From contig NZ_JACHIS010000001.1 of NCBI RefSeq assembly GCF_014203365.1, positions 806,001 through 870,000 on the forward strand: a stretch of DNA of 64,000 bases. Direction: 5' to 3'. Positions 17,838-26,498 of this stretch are shown piece by piece (position 1 is the stretch's first letter; the number at the start of each line of letters is the position of its first letter). A program made the translations under genes and the position numbers. The notes under the pieces are model-generated. The model saw only the letters and a list, made by a program, of their open reading frames with translations, searched no databases and was not told the DNA's origin. The DNA is from Actinoalloteichus hymeniacidonis (GTDB taxonomy: Bacteria > Actinomycetota > Actinomycetes > Mycobacteriales > Pseudonocardiaceae).

Positions 17838-20334
17838 GTCGTCGCTCCTTCGCCAGCCGCCGCAACCGGCCCGCCGCCCGCTTGGCCAACTCGGTGGGGC
17901 CGCCCAGATCGAGGTACTCACGCACCAGCGCGAGGTCCTTGCGCACCTTCTCCGAGGCCCGCAACGGTGGGGTTCGGACCAGTGGCTCGGCAGCAGGCAT
18001 CCGGTCGACCGCCTGGCTGGGGTGGCGGCAGAACTCCACCAGCGGCGCCAACGCCTGCGTCCAGGTGTATCGCTCGCGCACCACCGCGATGCGCTCTCGA
18101 CAACCGGTGGCGAAGGCCTTGTCGTAGAGCACCCGGCCCAGCGCGGCGGCCAGCGCGTCGGGGTCCTCGGCCGGAACCACCACGCCCAGCCCCTCGGCGC
18201 GCACCAGCTCGGCGAAGGAATCGCCGTCGGTGGTGACGATCGGCAGCCCCGCCCACAGGTAGTCCAGTACCCGGGTGCGGAAGGCGAAGGTCGTCTCGAC
18301 GTGGTCGAAGTGCGTGGTCACCCCGCAGTCCGAGTCCAGCAGGTAGTTCTGTCGGTCCTGGTAGGGCACCCAGCTCTCGTTGAAGAAGACGTGCGAGCCG
18401 ACCAGATCCAGCTTGCGAGCGAGTTCCCGCGTCCGACCGGTGATGCCCATCTCGGGGACGTCCGGGTTCGGATGCTTCATCCCGAGGAAGAACAGTCGAA
18501 CGTCGTCGTGCTCACCGCGCAGCTTGTCGATGGCTCTGATCAGCGTCAACGGGTCGAACCAGTTGTAGACCCCGCCCGCCCAGAGCACGACCTTGTCGTT
18601 CTCGTCGATGCCGGGAACGGAACCCTTGATCCCCGGGCCGGTGCGCGCCGGAGCCGCGTCGGGGAAGCCGAAGGGCACCACCGACAGCAATGATCGCGAG
18701 GTCGGGTCGGCGTCGTACATGTCCGGGCTCATCCGGCCGAGCGCGGCGAGGTGACCCAGCCAGAAGTGCCGCTGGCGTTCGGAGGCGCACAGGAAGAAGT
18801 CGCCGCGCTCCAACTGGGTGTTGAGGACCTTGGTCACTCCGGCGAGGTCGCGGGAACGTCGTTCGTCGTCGACGTCCTTGCCCTGCTCCAGGTACTCCAG
18901 GTGCATCGGGTCGTAGATGTCGCAGACCACGATCTTGGTCGAGTCGACCCGCTTGAGCTCCGGTGCCATTTCGAGCATGTGACCCTGTAAGACCACGATG
19001 TCGGCCCACTCGACGTGTCCGGGCAGCTGCTTGGGCAGGGCCGAGAGGACGGGGAATCGGGCGCGGGGCGGTGCGTGGTGGTCGTTGACGCTGACCAGCC
19101 GGACCTCGTGTTCCATCGACAGCGCCTCGGCCATGTGCCAGGCCCGGATGGCGGGTCCGGCCATCCGTTCCGCGATGGCGTCGCCGGTCAGGATCAGTAC
19201 TCGGCGGGGGCGGCCGTAGACGTCGGCCAGATTGAAGGCCGTCACCAGCGACTCGTGGGCGGCCAGGTAGCGGGGCAGCGGATAGGCGGGTTCCATCGCC
19301 TTGCGCATCAGCGGCAGCAGATCGGCGTCGGTGCGGACCCGGGCCGCCTGCTCGATGGCCCGTGATTCGGCGAGGCTGGGCAGCAACTCGACGAACTGGT
19401 CGATGGCCAGGATGCCCGCGAGCGTCATTCGGGAGATCTCCACCGGGGCGTCGTCCTCGGCACGATCGGCGGGCCTGCGGGTGATCTCCAACTGTGTCGG
19501 GTCCAGCTCGCCTCGGGCGGTGGCCCGGCGCACCGACAGGGCCAGCGCGGCGGGCAGCACCTTGGCCAGCGTCTCGTCCTGGACGTTCTTGTACAGCGCC
19601 GCGAGGGCGTTGCGCTCCAGCAGGAAGTGCTCCCTGGAGTCGTGCACGGTCGACATCGAGGCGTGGTGTCGGTGGTAGGTCAGCGAGGCCGGTTCGTAGC
19701 GGACCCGCCAGCCCCGCAGATTCAGCCGCCAGCCGAGGTCGACGTCTTCGTAGAACATGAAGAACCGGTCGTCGAAACCGTCGAGTTCCTGGAACAGGCC
19801 TGCCCGCACGAACAGCGCCGAGCCGGTGCCGAACAGCACATCGCGCGGTACGTCGTGGCTGCCGTCGTCGGGCTCGCCCGCCTGCCGCTTGTAGCCCATG
19901 CCGAACCAGGTCAGGCCGCCGTCGACGAAGTCGATGTTCTCGCCGGACCAGTCCAGCACCTTGCTCGCCACCGAACCCACTCGCGGGTCGGCGCGCAGCA
20001 CCCGCACCGCGGCGGAGATCCACGCGGAGTCGGGGCGGGCATCGTTGTTCAGGAAGGCGAGGACCTCGCCGCGTGCCTGGGCGGCGCCGAGGTTGCAGCC
20101 GCCCGCGAAGCCCAGGTTCTCCGGCGATTCGATCACCTGGACGCCGGGTGCCGCCGCGCGGATCCGCTCGACGTCGTCGCCCCCGGAGGCGTTGTCCACA
20201 CAGATGAGTTCGAGCCGATCCGAGGGGTAGTCCACCTCGTCACGCAGGGCCCGCAGGCAGGTGATCGTGTCCTCGGCCCCGCGATAGTTGACGACAACCA
20301 CGGAAACCGTCGGCAGGATGTCGGACTCCGACAC
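17830..20334 (-). CDS. Bifunctional glycosyltransferase: GT2 domain fused to GT4 domain
   Basis: An 834-residue cytosolic protein with two glycosyltransferase modules. Residues 1 to about 250 form a GT-A (GT2) domain with SVVVVNYRGAEDTITCLRAL, VDNASGGDD, the metal-binding region LNNDARPD and the later DGFDDRFFMFYEDVDLGWRL, as in rhamnosyltransferases. Residues about 250-370 are a helical linker. Residues about 370-780 form a GT-B domain (RVLILTGDAIAERMAGPAIR; VVLWAGGVYNWFDPLTLIRA), with a basic tail. The GTG start has a GGGGA site. Such fusions can add two sugars in succession to a lipid-linked glycan. Substrates cannot be named. It is the first gene of a two-gene unit with the GT4 gene. Confidence 0.85.
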   Translation of the reverse strand: MSESDILPTVSVVVVNYRGAEDTITCLRALRDEVDYPSDRLELICVDNASGGDDVERIRAAAPGVQVIESPENLGFAGGCNLGAAQARGEVLAFLNNDARPDSAWISAAVRVLRADPRVGSVASKVLDWSGENIDFVDGGLTWFGMGYKRQAGEPDDGSHDVPRDVLFGTGSALFVRAGLFQELDGFDDRFFMFYEDVDLGWRLNLRGWRVRYEPASLTYHRHHASMSTVHDSREHFLLERNALAALYKNVQDETLAKVLPAALALSVRRATARGELDPTQLEITRRPADRAEDDAPVEISRMTLAGILAIDQFVELLPSLAESRAIEQAARVRTDADLLPLMRKAMEPAYPLPRYLAAHESLVTAFNLADVYGRPRRVLILTGDAIAERMAGPAIRAWHMAEALSMEHEVRLVSVNDHHAPPRARFPVLSALPKQLPGHVEWADIVVLQGHMLEMAPELKRVDSTKIVVCDIYDPMHLEYLEQGKDVDDERRSRDLAGVTKVLNTQLERGDFFLCASERQRHFWLGHLAALGRMSPDMYDADPTSRSLLSVVPFGFPDAAPARTGPGIKGSVPGIDENDKVVLWAGGVYNWFDPLTLIRAIDKLRGEHDDVRLFFLGMKHPNPDVPEMGITGRTRELARKLDLVGSHVFFNESWVPYQDRQNYLLDSDCGVTTHFDHVETTFAFRTRVLDYLWAGLPIVTTDGDSFAELVRAEGLGVVVPAEDPDALAAALGRVLYDKAFATGCRERIAVVRERYTWTQALAPLVEFCRHPSQAVDRMPAAEPLVRTPPLRASEKVRKDLALVREYLDLGGPTELAKRAAGRLRRLAKERRRG

Positions 20335-20490
20335 CTCGTCCCCTCTCTGTGTGTTCGTGCGACGTTAAGCGTGCACCATCCCTCTGATCATCGGTCAACC
20401 CCGTCTGGTCCGGGTGAGATCGGGCGGATTGGCCCGGTTTGCTCGTGGGACTTCTCGGGGGTGCTCGTGGGCGTGCCTGCTCGCTCGCCG

Positions 20491-21486
20491 CTACCGGCCT
20501 GCCCAGCGTTGCCAGACGACCTGCCGGGGGACCCGGGACCGACCGCCGATCCGACGCCGTTCCACCAACACGGCCGGGAGCCTGCCGAGTACCTCGACGA
20601 GAACTCCGAGGCGTAGGCCCACTCGGAAGTTGGCCGCGCTGGGCACCACCCGACCTCGGAGCCTGCGCAGCGGCAGCAGTGCGGTGATCGCCGCGAAGCG
20701 CAGCAACTCGCGGACGGCGGGCTCGGCAGGCGCGCAGCGCAGCAGCATCAGGAGTCGGTTGCGTTCGTTCCACCGATGGAATCTCGGCGAACCCGGTTTG
20801 GTGCTCACCCCGTGCTGGTGCAGGGCGCGGGCCCGAGGCGCCCACACCACGTCGTGGCCGGCCAGCCGCAGCCGCCAGCTGGTGTCGGTGTCCTCGTAGT
20901 AGCAGAAGAAGCCGGCGGGAACGCCGCCGATCGCCCGCAGTACCGAGGTGCGCAACAGCGTCGCTCCGCCGCAGAGCCCGAACACCTCGGGCACGTCCGA
21001 ACTCGGCGTTGCGGTCCCGCTGCCCTCGACGGGCGGGTCGGTTCCCTCTTGGGAGCGGTCGGCCCCGTAGCCCTGTGCGGTGAGCCGCACCCCGCTGGAC
21101 TGCACCGACCCGGTCGGCGTGATCAGGGTGGCGGTGGCCGCCGCTGTGCTGGGCTGCTCGTCGAGTGTGCGCTCCAGCTCTTCGAGCCAGTCGGGCTCCG
21201 GAGCTGCGTCATCGTTCAGCCAGGCCATGAAGGGCGTGTGCACCTGGGGCAGGGCCACCGCGAGACCACCGGCGTAGCCGAGGTTCGTCGCGGTGCGCAG
21301 TACCACCGGCCGGGTCGGATGTTCCAGGAGCAGCTCCCGGGTTCCGTCCGTCGAGGCGTTGTCGACGACGAGTACCCGATGCGGTCTGGTCTGTCTGCCG
21401 AGCGCGTCCAGACAGGCACCGAGGTGTTCTCGGCCCTGCCAGGTGATCACCACCACTGTGGAGCGGGGCGTGCCTGCGGGATGCAT
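20491..21486 (-). CDS. Glycosyltransferase family 2 protein (rhamnosyltransferase-like)
   Basis: GT-A fold glycosyltransferase of 331 residues. It begins with STVVVITWQGREHLGACLDAL, has VVDNASTDGT near 40, the metal-binding LNDDAAPEPDW near 92, and the family motif GFFCYYEDTDTSWRLRLAGH. The C-terminal part is basic with hydrophobic stretches that may dock on the membrane. The ATG has a TAGCGT hexamer six bases upstream and no Shine-Dalgarno site, consistent with a leaderless message. It resembles wbbL-type enzymes but is less like mycobacterial WbbL than the 24.3-kb gene, so it is probably a paralogue for another glycan. Confidence 0.85.
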   Translation of the reverse strand: MHPAGTPRSTVVVITWQGREHLGACLDALGRQTRPHRVLVVDNASTDGTRELLLEHPTRPVVLRTATNLGYAGGLAVALPQVHTPFMAWLNDDAAPEPDWLEELERTLDEQPSTAAATATLITPTGSVQSSGVRLTAQGYGADRSQEGTDPPVEGSGTATPSSDVPEVFGLCGGATLLRTSVLRAIGGVPAGFFCYYEDTDTSWRLRLAGHDVVWAPRARALHQHGVSTKPGSPRFHRWNERNRLLMLLRCAPAEPAVRELLRFAAITALLPLRRLRGRVVPSAANFRVGLRLGVLVEVLGRLPAVLVERRRIGGRSRVPRQVVWQRWAGR

Positions 21487-21492
21487 CCGCCG

Positions 21493-21498
21493 ACGCTA
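21493..21498 (-). promoter_or_regulatory. Candidate -10 element for a leaderless GT2 transcript
   Basis: On the minus strand TAGCGT ends six bases before the ATG at 21486. Confidence 0.5.
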
Positions 21499-21686
21499 GC
21501 GGGTGGCGTACTTCGCCCGATCGGGAGTGGGTACCTCTATTTCCATGATCATTTCAGTTCTCAACGAAGTTAATGCTCGGCCTGCACCGAAGACCGCCGC
21601 ATTCTCGCCCACGCCACCGGAGTTCGGCACCCGAACGAGGCCGGGCCTTACTCGGGCACCACCACCCCGCATGGCACGGTGAGTCG

Positions 21687-22817
21687 GTGCCCGCCCTCGT
21701 CGTACTCACCGAGCAACTGTTGGCGCCCGTTCCCGGCGGAACCGGCCGCTACACCCGGGAGCTGACCGCCGCCCTCGCCGCCACCGCGCCTGCGGGCTGG
21801 ACGGTCGAGGGCGTCACCGCGCGGCACCCCGACCTCACCCCCGCCGTCATCCCCGGCGTCGAGGGTCCCCGCGCGCTGCCGTTGTCCCGACGGGCCCTGT
21901 CGCTGGCCTGGCAGCGCGGCGTCGGACTGTGGCCCGGCGGCGACGCCGTCCATGCGCCGACCCCGCTGGCGCCCCCGCGAGTTCGGCGGGATCGCAGCCT
22001 GATCGTCACGGTGCACGACACCGTGCCGTGGACCCATCCGGAGACGCTCACGCCGCGCGGGGTCAGCTGGCATCGAGAGATGATCTCCAGGGCCGCTCGG
22101 GCCGCTGCCGCGCTCGTGGTGCCGACCGAGGCGGTCGCCGCCGAACTCGCCCAGCGGCTCGGCCCCGGCATTCGGAGCCAGGTGGTGGGCGAGGGCATCG
22201 CACCGGCACTGTCGAAACGCGCCGATCCGGATCAGCTGGCCGAGAGCATCCGCCTGCTGCGGTTGCCCAAGCGGTATGTGCTGGCCGTCGGCACCATCGA
22301 GCCCCGCAAGGGCATCGACGTGTTGATCGAGGCGATGGCCGACCCGGCCGCCCCGCCGGTGCCGCTACTCATCGCAGGCGCTTCGGGCTGGGGCGATGTC
22401 GATCCCGCCGCATTGGCCAGGAGACACGGCCTCGAACCGGAACGGCTGCGGCTGCTCGGGCGAATCTCCGACCGGGATCTCGCCGTGGTGTTGGACCGCG
22501 CCGGGGCACTGGCCGTGCCCAGCCGGGCGGAGGGCTTCGGGCTTCCCCTGCTGGAGGCGATGGCCGCCGGGACTCCGGTGGTGCACACCGACGTGCCCGC
22601 GTTGGTGGAGGTCGCGGGCGGGGCGGGTCGGATCGTGCCGCGAGACGACCCGGCAGCGCTGGCCCGCGAGCTGCACGCCGTGGTGACCGACCGGCTGACC
22701 ACCTCGAACCTGGCCACCGCAGGCCGACGCCGGGCCGCCGACTTCACCTGGCAGCGCGCCGCCGAAGCTGTCTGGGCTCTCCACCTGGACGCCTGGTCCG
22801 CCGCCCGCTCGCGTTGA
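21687..22817 (+). CDS. Glycosyltransferase family 4 protein
   Basis: GT-B fold glycosyltransferase of 376 residues. The N-terminal domain starts PALVVLTEQLLAPVPGGTGRYTRELTAAL (written here in two parts: PALVVLTEQLL, then PVPGGTGRYTREL), with VHDTVPWTHPET in the middle. The donor domain has LAVGTIEPRKGIDVLIEAM and PSRAEGFGLPLLEAMAAGTPVV with the E-x7-E pattern. The GTG at 21687 is preferred over the more distant ATG at 21573, because the extra 38 residues are Arg/His-rich and unlike the family. It is divergent from the GT2 gene and followed by another GT4 gene, so this is part of a glycan assembly cluster. Substrate unknown. Confidence 0.88.
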   Translation: MPALVVLTEQLLAPVPGGTGRYTRELTAALAATAPAGWTVEGVTARHPDLTPAVIPGVEGPRALPLSRRALSLAWQRGVGLWPGGDAVHAPTPLAPPRVRRDRSLIVTVHDTVPWTHPETLTPRGVSWHREMISRAARAAAALVVPTEAVAAELAQRLGPGIRSQVVGEGIAPALSKRADPDQLAESIRLLRLPKRYVLAVGTIEPRKGIDVLIEAMADPAAPPVPLLIAGASGWGDVDPAALARRHGLEPERLRLLGRISDRDLAVVLDRAGALAVPSRAEGFGLPLLEAMAAGTPVVHTDVPALVEVAGGAGRIVPRDDPAALARELHAVVTDRLTTSNLATAGRRRAADFTWQRAAEAVWALHLDAWSAARSR

Positions 22818-22943
22818 CCCGAGACCTTCCAGCCCCGGTGGGCCGGACCACCGCGACGCGTCCTGGCCGAGCAGCCGATCACCCGCCTCGGTAAGGCCGG
22901 TCTCGTTTTGGCCGAACCGGCCGATTCGGCCTCGGCGAGGCCG

Positions 22944-22949
22944 TAGGCT
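22944..22949 (+). promoter_or_regulatory. Candidate -10 element for a leaderless GT4 transcript
   Basis: TAGGCT ends six bases before the GTG at 22956; no ribosome site is present. Confidence 0.55.
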
Positions 22950-22955
22950 GCTCCG

Positions 22956-24107
22956 GTGCGCGTAGCCGAACCCAGCGTGCTGATCGACGCCACCGCCGTC
23001 CCTACCGACCGAGGCGGGGTCGGCCGCTACGTCGATTCGCTCGTTGCCGCATTGGACCAGGACGGCGCCAGGATGAGTCTGGTCTGCCAACCTCGGGACG
23101 CCGAGTTGTACACCCGACTCGCCCCGAACTCCCGTATCGTCCCGGCATCGGAGGCCGTCGCCACCAGGACCGCGCGCTTGAGCTGGGAGCAGACCACGCT
23201 GCCCAGGCTGGTCCGCAGGCTCAACGTCGACCTGCTGCATTCGCCGCACTACACCACGCCGTTGGCCAATCGAGCCGCAGGCGTGGTCACCCTGCACGAC
23301 GCCACCTTCTTCACCGACCCGGCCCTGCACTCCTCGGTCAAAGCCCGGTTCTTCCGCGCCTGGACCAGGGCGGCGCTGTCCAAGGCCGCGCTGTGCATCG
23401 CGCCGAGCCATGCGACCGCCGACGAGTTGACCCGAGTGGTCGGTGCAGGCCGCAGCAGCGTCCAGGTGGTCGCGCACGGCGTGGACACCGAACGGTTCCA
23501 CCCGCCGACCCCGCCCGAGGTCGACGAGGTCCGCAAACTGCTCGATCTCGAGGACACCCCCTATGTGGCCTTCCTCGGCGCCCTGGAACCGAGGAAGAAC
23601 GTGCCCGCGTTGATCAAGGGCTTCGCCAGGGCCTGCGAGGGGCGGTCGGACATTCCCGCTCTCGTACTGGCCGGTCAGCCGGGTTGGGACGGTCAGATCG
23701 AGCGGGCTCTGAGCGCGGTGCCGCATCGGGTGCGGGTGATTCGCGCCGGTTACCTGCCGTTCAAGAACCTCGCGGGCTTCCTCGGCGGCGCCGAGATCGT
23801 GGCCTATCCAAGCCTCGGCGAGGGCTTCGGCCTGCCCGTGTTGGAGGCGATGGCCTGCGGCACTGCGGTGATGACCACCCGCCGACTCAGCCTGCCCGAG
23901 GTCGGCGGGGACGCCGTCGCGTACTGCGGCGTCGGTTCGGGTGACATCGCGGCGACCCTGCGCGAGTTGCTGGACGCACCCGACCGCCGGAAGAAGCTCG
24001 GCATCGCGGCGCGCGCCAGATCGCAGGAGTTCTCCTGGGCGGCGAGCGCCACGCGCCACCGTGCGGCGTACACCAGGGCGTGGGCGGTGCACCGCAGAGG
24101 ACGTTGA
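22956..24107 (+). CDS. Glycosyltransferase family 4 protein
   Basis: GT-B fold glycosyltransferase of 383 residues, paralogous to its neighbours. Features are VLIDATAVPTDRGGVGRYVDSL at the N-terminus (a GGVGRY acceptor loop), LLHSPHYTTPLANRAAGVVTLHD, the donor-domain opening VAFLGALEPRKNVPALIKGF and the sugar-nucleotide motif YPSLGEGFGLPVLEAMACGTAV. The GTG start lies six bases after a TAGGCT element, typical of leaderless actinobacterial messages. This type of protein includes mannosyltransferases that act on GDP-mannose and rhamnosyltransferases that act on dTDP-rhamnose; both donors could be made from genes in this window. Exact role unknown. Confidence 0.88.
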   Translation: MRVAEPSVLIDATAVPTDRGGVGRYVDSLVAALDQDGARMSLVCQPRDAELYTRLAPNSRIVPASEAVATRTARLSWEQTTLPRLVRRLNVDLLHSPHYTTPLANRAAGVVTLHDATFFTDPALHSSVKARFFRAWTRAALSKAALCIAPSHATADELTRVVGAGRSSVQVVAHGVDTERFHPPTPPEVDEVRKLLDLEDTPYVAFLGALEPRKNVPALIKGFARACEGRSDIPALVLAGQPGWDGQIERALSAVPHRVRVIRAGYLPFKNLAGFLGGAEIVAYPSLGEGFGLPVLEAMACGTAVMTTRRLSLPEVGGDAVAYCGVGSGDIAATLRELLDAPDRRKKLGIAARARSQEFSWAASATRHRAAYTRAWAVHRRGR

Positions 24108-24294
24108 TCGATACGGCCGCAGCCGCGATCGCTTCGGCTCACTGAGCACCGAGCGCCGTGGTCGCCTGCACCGAGTAACGACGAGAAGCGCCGACGAACA
24201 CGCGAGGTCACCGACACCGAACCCAAGATCATCTTCGGTCGCCGGTTGATCGAATCGACCCACCCGCCTCGTTCTCAGAATCCAGTCGACCGTG

Positions 24295-24300
24295 CAGAAT
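24295..24300 (+). promoter_or_regulatory. Candidate -10 element for leaderless wbbL
   Basis: CAGAAT (first base off the TANNNT consensus) ends seven bases before the GTG at 24308. Confidence 0.4.
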
Positions 24301-24307
24301 GCTCGTC

Positions 24308-25210
24308 GTGGTCACCCCGCGATCCGCAGCCTCGGCAGAGCCCGTCTCCTACGGCGAGGAGCTCGCCGTCGTCACCGTCACGTACTCACCGGGTGAAACG
24401 CTGACCCGGTTCCTCGACACGCTCGCGAAAGCCACGACGCGGTCGGTCCAGGTCGTGTTGGCCGACAACGGCTCGGTCGACGGGGCGCCGGAGAAGGGCG
24501 CCGAGCGCGATGGCGTGACGCTGCTGCCCATGGGGGAGAACCTCGGCTACGGCGGTGCGGCGAACCGAGGTGTCGCCGAGCTCGGCCCCGAGGTCGGCTG
24601 GGTGATCGTGGCCAATCCCGATCTCGAATGGGGAGTGGGCAGCATCGACAAGCTGCTCGCCGCCGCGACGAAATGGCCGCGTGGCGGAGTGTTCGGGCCC
24701 CTGATCCGGGAGCCCGACGGCCGGGTCTACCCATCGGCTCGGATGTTGCCGTCGCTCTCCAAGGGCGTCGGCCATGGCCTGTTGGGCAAGGTGTGGCCCG
24801 CGAATCCGTGGAGTCGTGCCTACCGGCAGGCCGACACCGTGCTCAGCGAGCGCACCGCAGGCTGGTTGTCCGGTTCGTGCCTGTTGATCCGGCGGGCCGC
24901 CTTCGACTCGGTGGCGGGCTTCGACTCGCGGTACTTCATGTACTTCGAGGACGTGGACCTCGGCGATCGCATCGGCAAGGCGGGCTGGCTCAACGTCTAC
25001 GTACCCAGCGCCGAGGTCGTCCACCTGGGTGGCCACTCGACGTCGAGATCATCCGATCGGATGCTCACCGAACATCACCGCAGTGCCTACCGATATCTCG
25101 CCGACCGCCATCAGGGCCCGGAGTGGGCGCCGGTCCGGCTGGCCTTGAAGGTCGGCCTGGAGGCGCGCAGGCGGCTCGAACTGCGTGACCCGGGCGGCAG
25201 CAAGCAGTGA
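24308..25210 (+). CDS. wbbL: N-acetylglucosaminyl-diphospho-decaprenol L-rhamnosyltransferase
   Basis: Transfers rhamnose from dTDP-rhamnose to decaprenyl-diphospho-GlcNAc, building the disaccharide linker of arabinogalactan. It is a GT2 protein of 300 residues at the inner membrane face. It agrees closely with my memory of mycobacterial WbbL along its length: VVTVTYSPG, LADNGSVDG, the metal-site region VIVANPDLEWG, GPLIREPDGRVYPSAR, WLSGSCLLIRR and FMYFEDVDLGDRIGKAGWL. The GTG at 24308 is preferred to the ATG at 24299 because it lies seven bases after CAGAAT. In M. tuberculosis wbbL lies beside rmlD and the GDP-mannose pyrophosphorylase gene manB; here the pyrophosphorylase is absent. Confidence 0.92.
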   Translation: MVTPRSAASAEPVSYGEELAVVTVTYSPGETLTRFLDTLAKATTRSVQVVLADNGSVDGAPEKGAERDGVTLLPMGENLGYGGAANRGVAELGPEVGWVIVANPDLEWGVGSIDKLLAAATKWPRGGVFGPLIREPDGRVYPSARMLPSLSKGVGHGLLGKVWPANPWSRAYRQADTVLSERTAGWLSGSCLLIRRAAFDSVAGFDSRYFMYFEDVDLGDRIGKAGWLNVYVPSAEVVHLGGHSTSRSSDRMLTEHHRSAYRYLADRHQGPEWAPVRLALKVGLEARRRLELRDPGGSKQ

Positions 25211-25295
25211 GGTGCCCCCTGTGGGCGATCCGATCGGGATGCCCGCAGGCTGGTTCGGTCCCACCGCCGGATCGGCGGCGGAACCGCTGGTTCTG

Positions 25296-25808
25296 CTAGT
25301 AGCCCTCGGAATGCCAGGGCGGGATGGTCGACTCGTTCTGTGGATGACCGGGCGCCGGGTTCGATACCTGCTGGCCGGGCCCTTGGCCGGGTCCCTGGCT
25401 GGGAACCGACGGACCCTGGCCCTGTTGCCCTGGGGCGGCAGGCGGTCGTTGACCCGGCCGACCACCGGGATGATGTTGCTGCTGACCCGGCGCCGACTGC
25501 CCGGGGATCTGCTGGTTTCCAGGACCTGATTGCCCGGGTCCCTGCTGGCCATGGCCCTGCGGCCCGGCGGGTTGCCCGCCGCCCGGCTGGGACGGGTACG
25601 GCCCTCGGGAGACCCGGCCGCGCAGCACCACGGTGGGATCGTGGTCCGGCGCCGGATTGACCGGGTCGTTGGCGTTCACCACCGAGCGCGGGATCTGCAC
25701 GGTGCTGGCCGCGTCCATCGGTGAGGTGGCGTTCTCCGGTGTGATGACGAAGGTGCCTCGCGCTCGTGCTCGTGCGAGGGTTTCGTCGGCCCGATCGCGG
25801 GGGTCCAT
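25296..25808 (-). CDS. Hypothetical protein with Gly/Pro/Gln-rich tail
   Basis: A 170-residue soluble protein without a recognised domain. Residues 1 to about 60 are an ordered-looking part (RADETLARARARGTFVITP, SPMDAASTVQIPRSVV); the rest is a low-complexity tail of Gly, Pro and Gln ending in ESTIPPWHSEGY. An AGGAGAGG site eight bases before the ATG supports the start. I recall similar short proteins beside wbbL/fbiB in related actinomycetes, but no function is known. The tail suggests a flexible scaffold or interaction region. Confidence 0.7.
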   Translation of the reverse strand: MDPRDRADETLARARARGTFVITPENATSPMDAASTVQIPRSVVNANDPVNPAPDHDPTVVLRGRVSRGPYPSQPGGGQPAGPQGHGQQGPGQSGPGNQQIPGQSAPGQQQHHPGGRPGQRPPAAPGQQGQGPSVPSQGPGQGPGQQVSNPAPGHPQNESTIPPWHSEGY

Positions 25809-25946
25809 CGTGACGACCTCTCCTGACGTTGCCTCGGCGACATCGGGTCTGGCTTCGGTGCCACCACCGCGATCGACGTCGCCTGCCGCGCTCGTCGGGG
25901 TGGACCCGGTGCTATCTCCACAGTATTCCCTGCGCGTGCGTGCAGG

Positions 25947-26498
25947 CTACGGCTCGTGTGAGTGTCCGGTACCAAGTGCGAGCTTGATCATGTGGGGTAT
26001 CGAGTCCACATCGGACGGAAGTCCGTCCACCGGCCACCACTGTAGGTCAAGGGATTCGGCACTGCGGAGCGGCTGCGCGTCGGCCGGGGCGTGCACGAGG
26101 TACCGCACATCGAGGTGCCGGGTGGGCACTCCGCCGGAGCAGGTCACCGGGTGCGCGTCCAGATGCAACGGTTGCGGATCGATCCGCAGGCCCGTCATTC
26201 CGGACTCCTCCTCGGCCTCCCGCAACGCCGCTTCCCGCAACCCGGCGTCGGTCGCCTCGCAGTGCCCGCCGAGTTGCAGCCATCGACCGACCCTCGGATG
26301 CAGGGTGAGCAGCGTTCGCCGTCTCGATGCGTCCAGTACCAGCGCGGATGCGGTGATGTGGCCGGGCGCGTACTCGCGACGGCAGGCATCCGGCGAGGAG
26401 GCGAGGAACGCCAGGAACGCCTGACGCAGCGCCTCCTGTTGCGAGTCGGGTGCCTGCCAGGCGGTCAAGACTGCCACGCTGTCCGCGTGCAGGTTCAC
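25947..26498 (-). CDS. NUDIX hydrolase
   Basis: Probable hydrolase of a nucleoside diphosphate linked to another group, 183 residues, cytoplasmic. The NUDIX helix is [25 protein letters not shown], given as its halves [11 protein letters not shown] and [14 protein letters not shown]. The REAEEESG core with its metal-binding glutamates is intact, and GGHxxxxD replaces the commoner GGxxExGE form, as in several actinobacterial NUDIX proteins. The GTG at 26498 overlaps the fbiB stop by four bases (GTGA), so the long upstream frame is not used. Tight coupling to fbiB hints at a housekeeping role near F420 metabolism, but the substrate is unknown. Confidence 0.85.
   Translation of the reverse strand: MNLHADSVAVLTAWQAPDSQQEALRQAFLAFLASSPDACRREYAPGHITASALVLDASRRRTLLTLHPRVGRWLQLGGHCEATDAGLREAALREAEEESGMTGLRIDPQPLHLDAHPVTCSGGVPTRHLDVRYLVHAPADAQPLRSAESLDLQWWPVDGLPSDVDSIPHMIKLALGTGHSHEP

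Noticed and set aside
22365-24263. Minus-strand frame of 632 codons opposite two glycosyltransferase genes
   Set aside because: Low-complexity antisense shadow caused by high GC; the plus strand has intact GT4 motifs.
26219-26290. Broken NUDIX box
   Set aside because: The glycine-glutamate spacing differs from the textbook box, but the REAEEESG core is complete and the GGHxxxxD form is familiar in actinobacteria.
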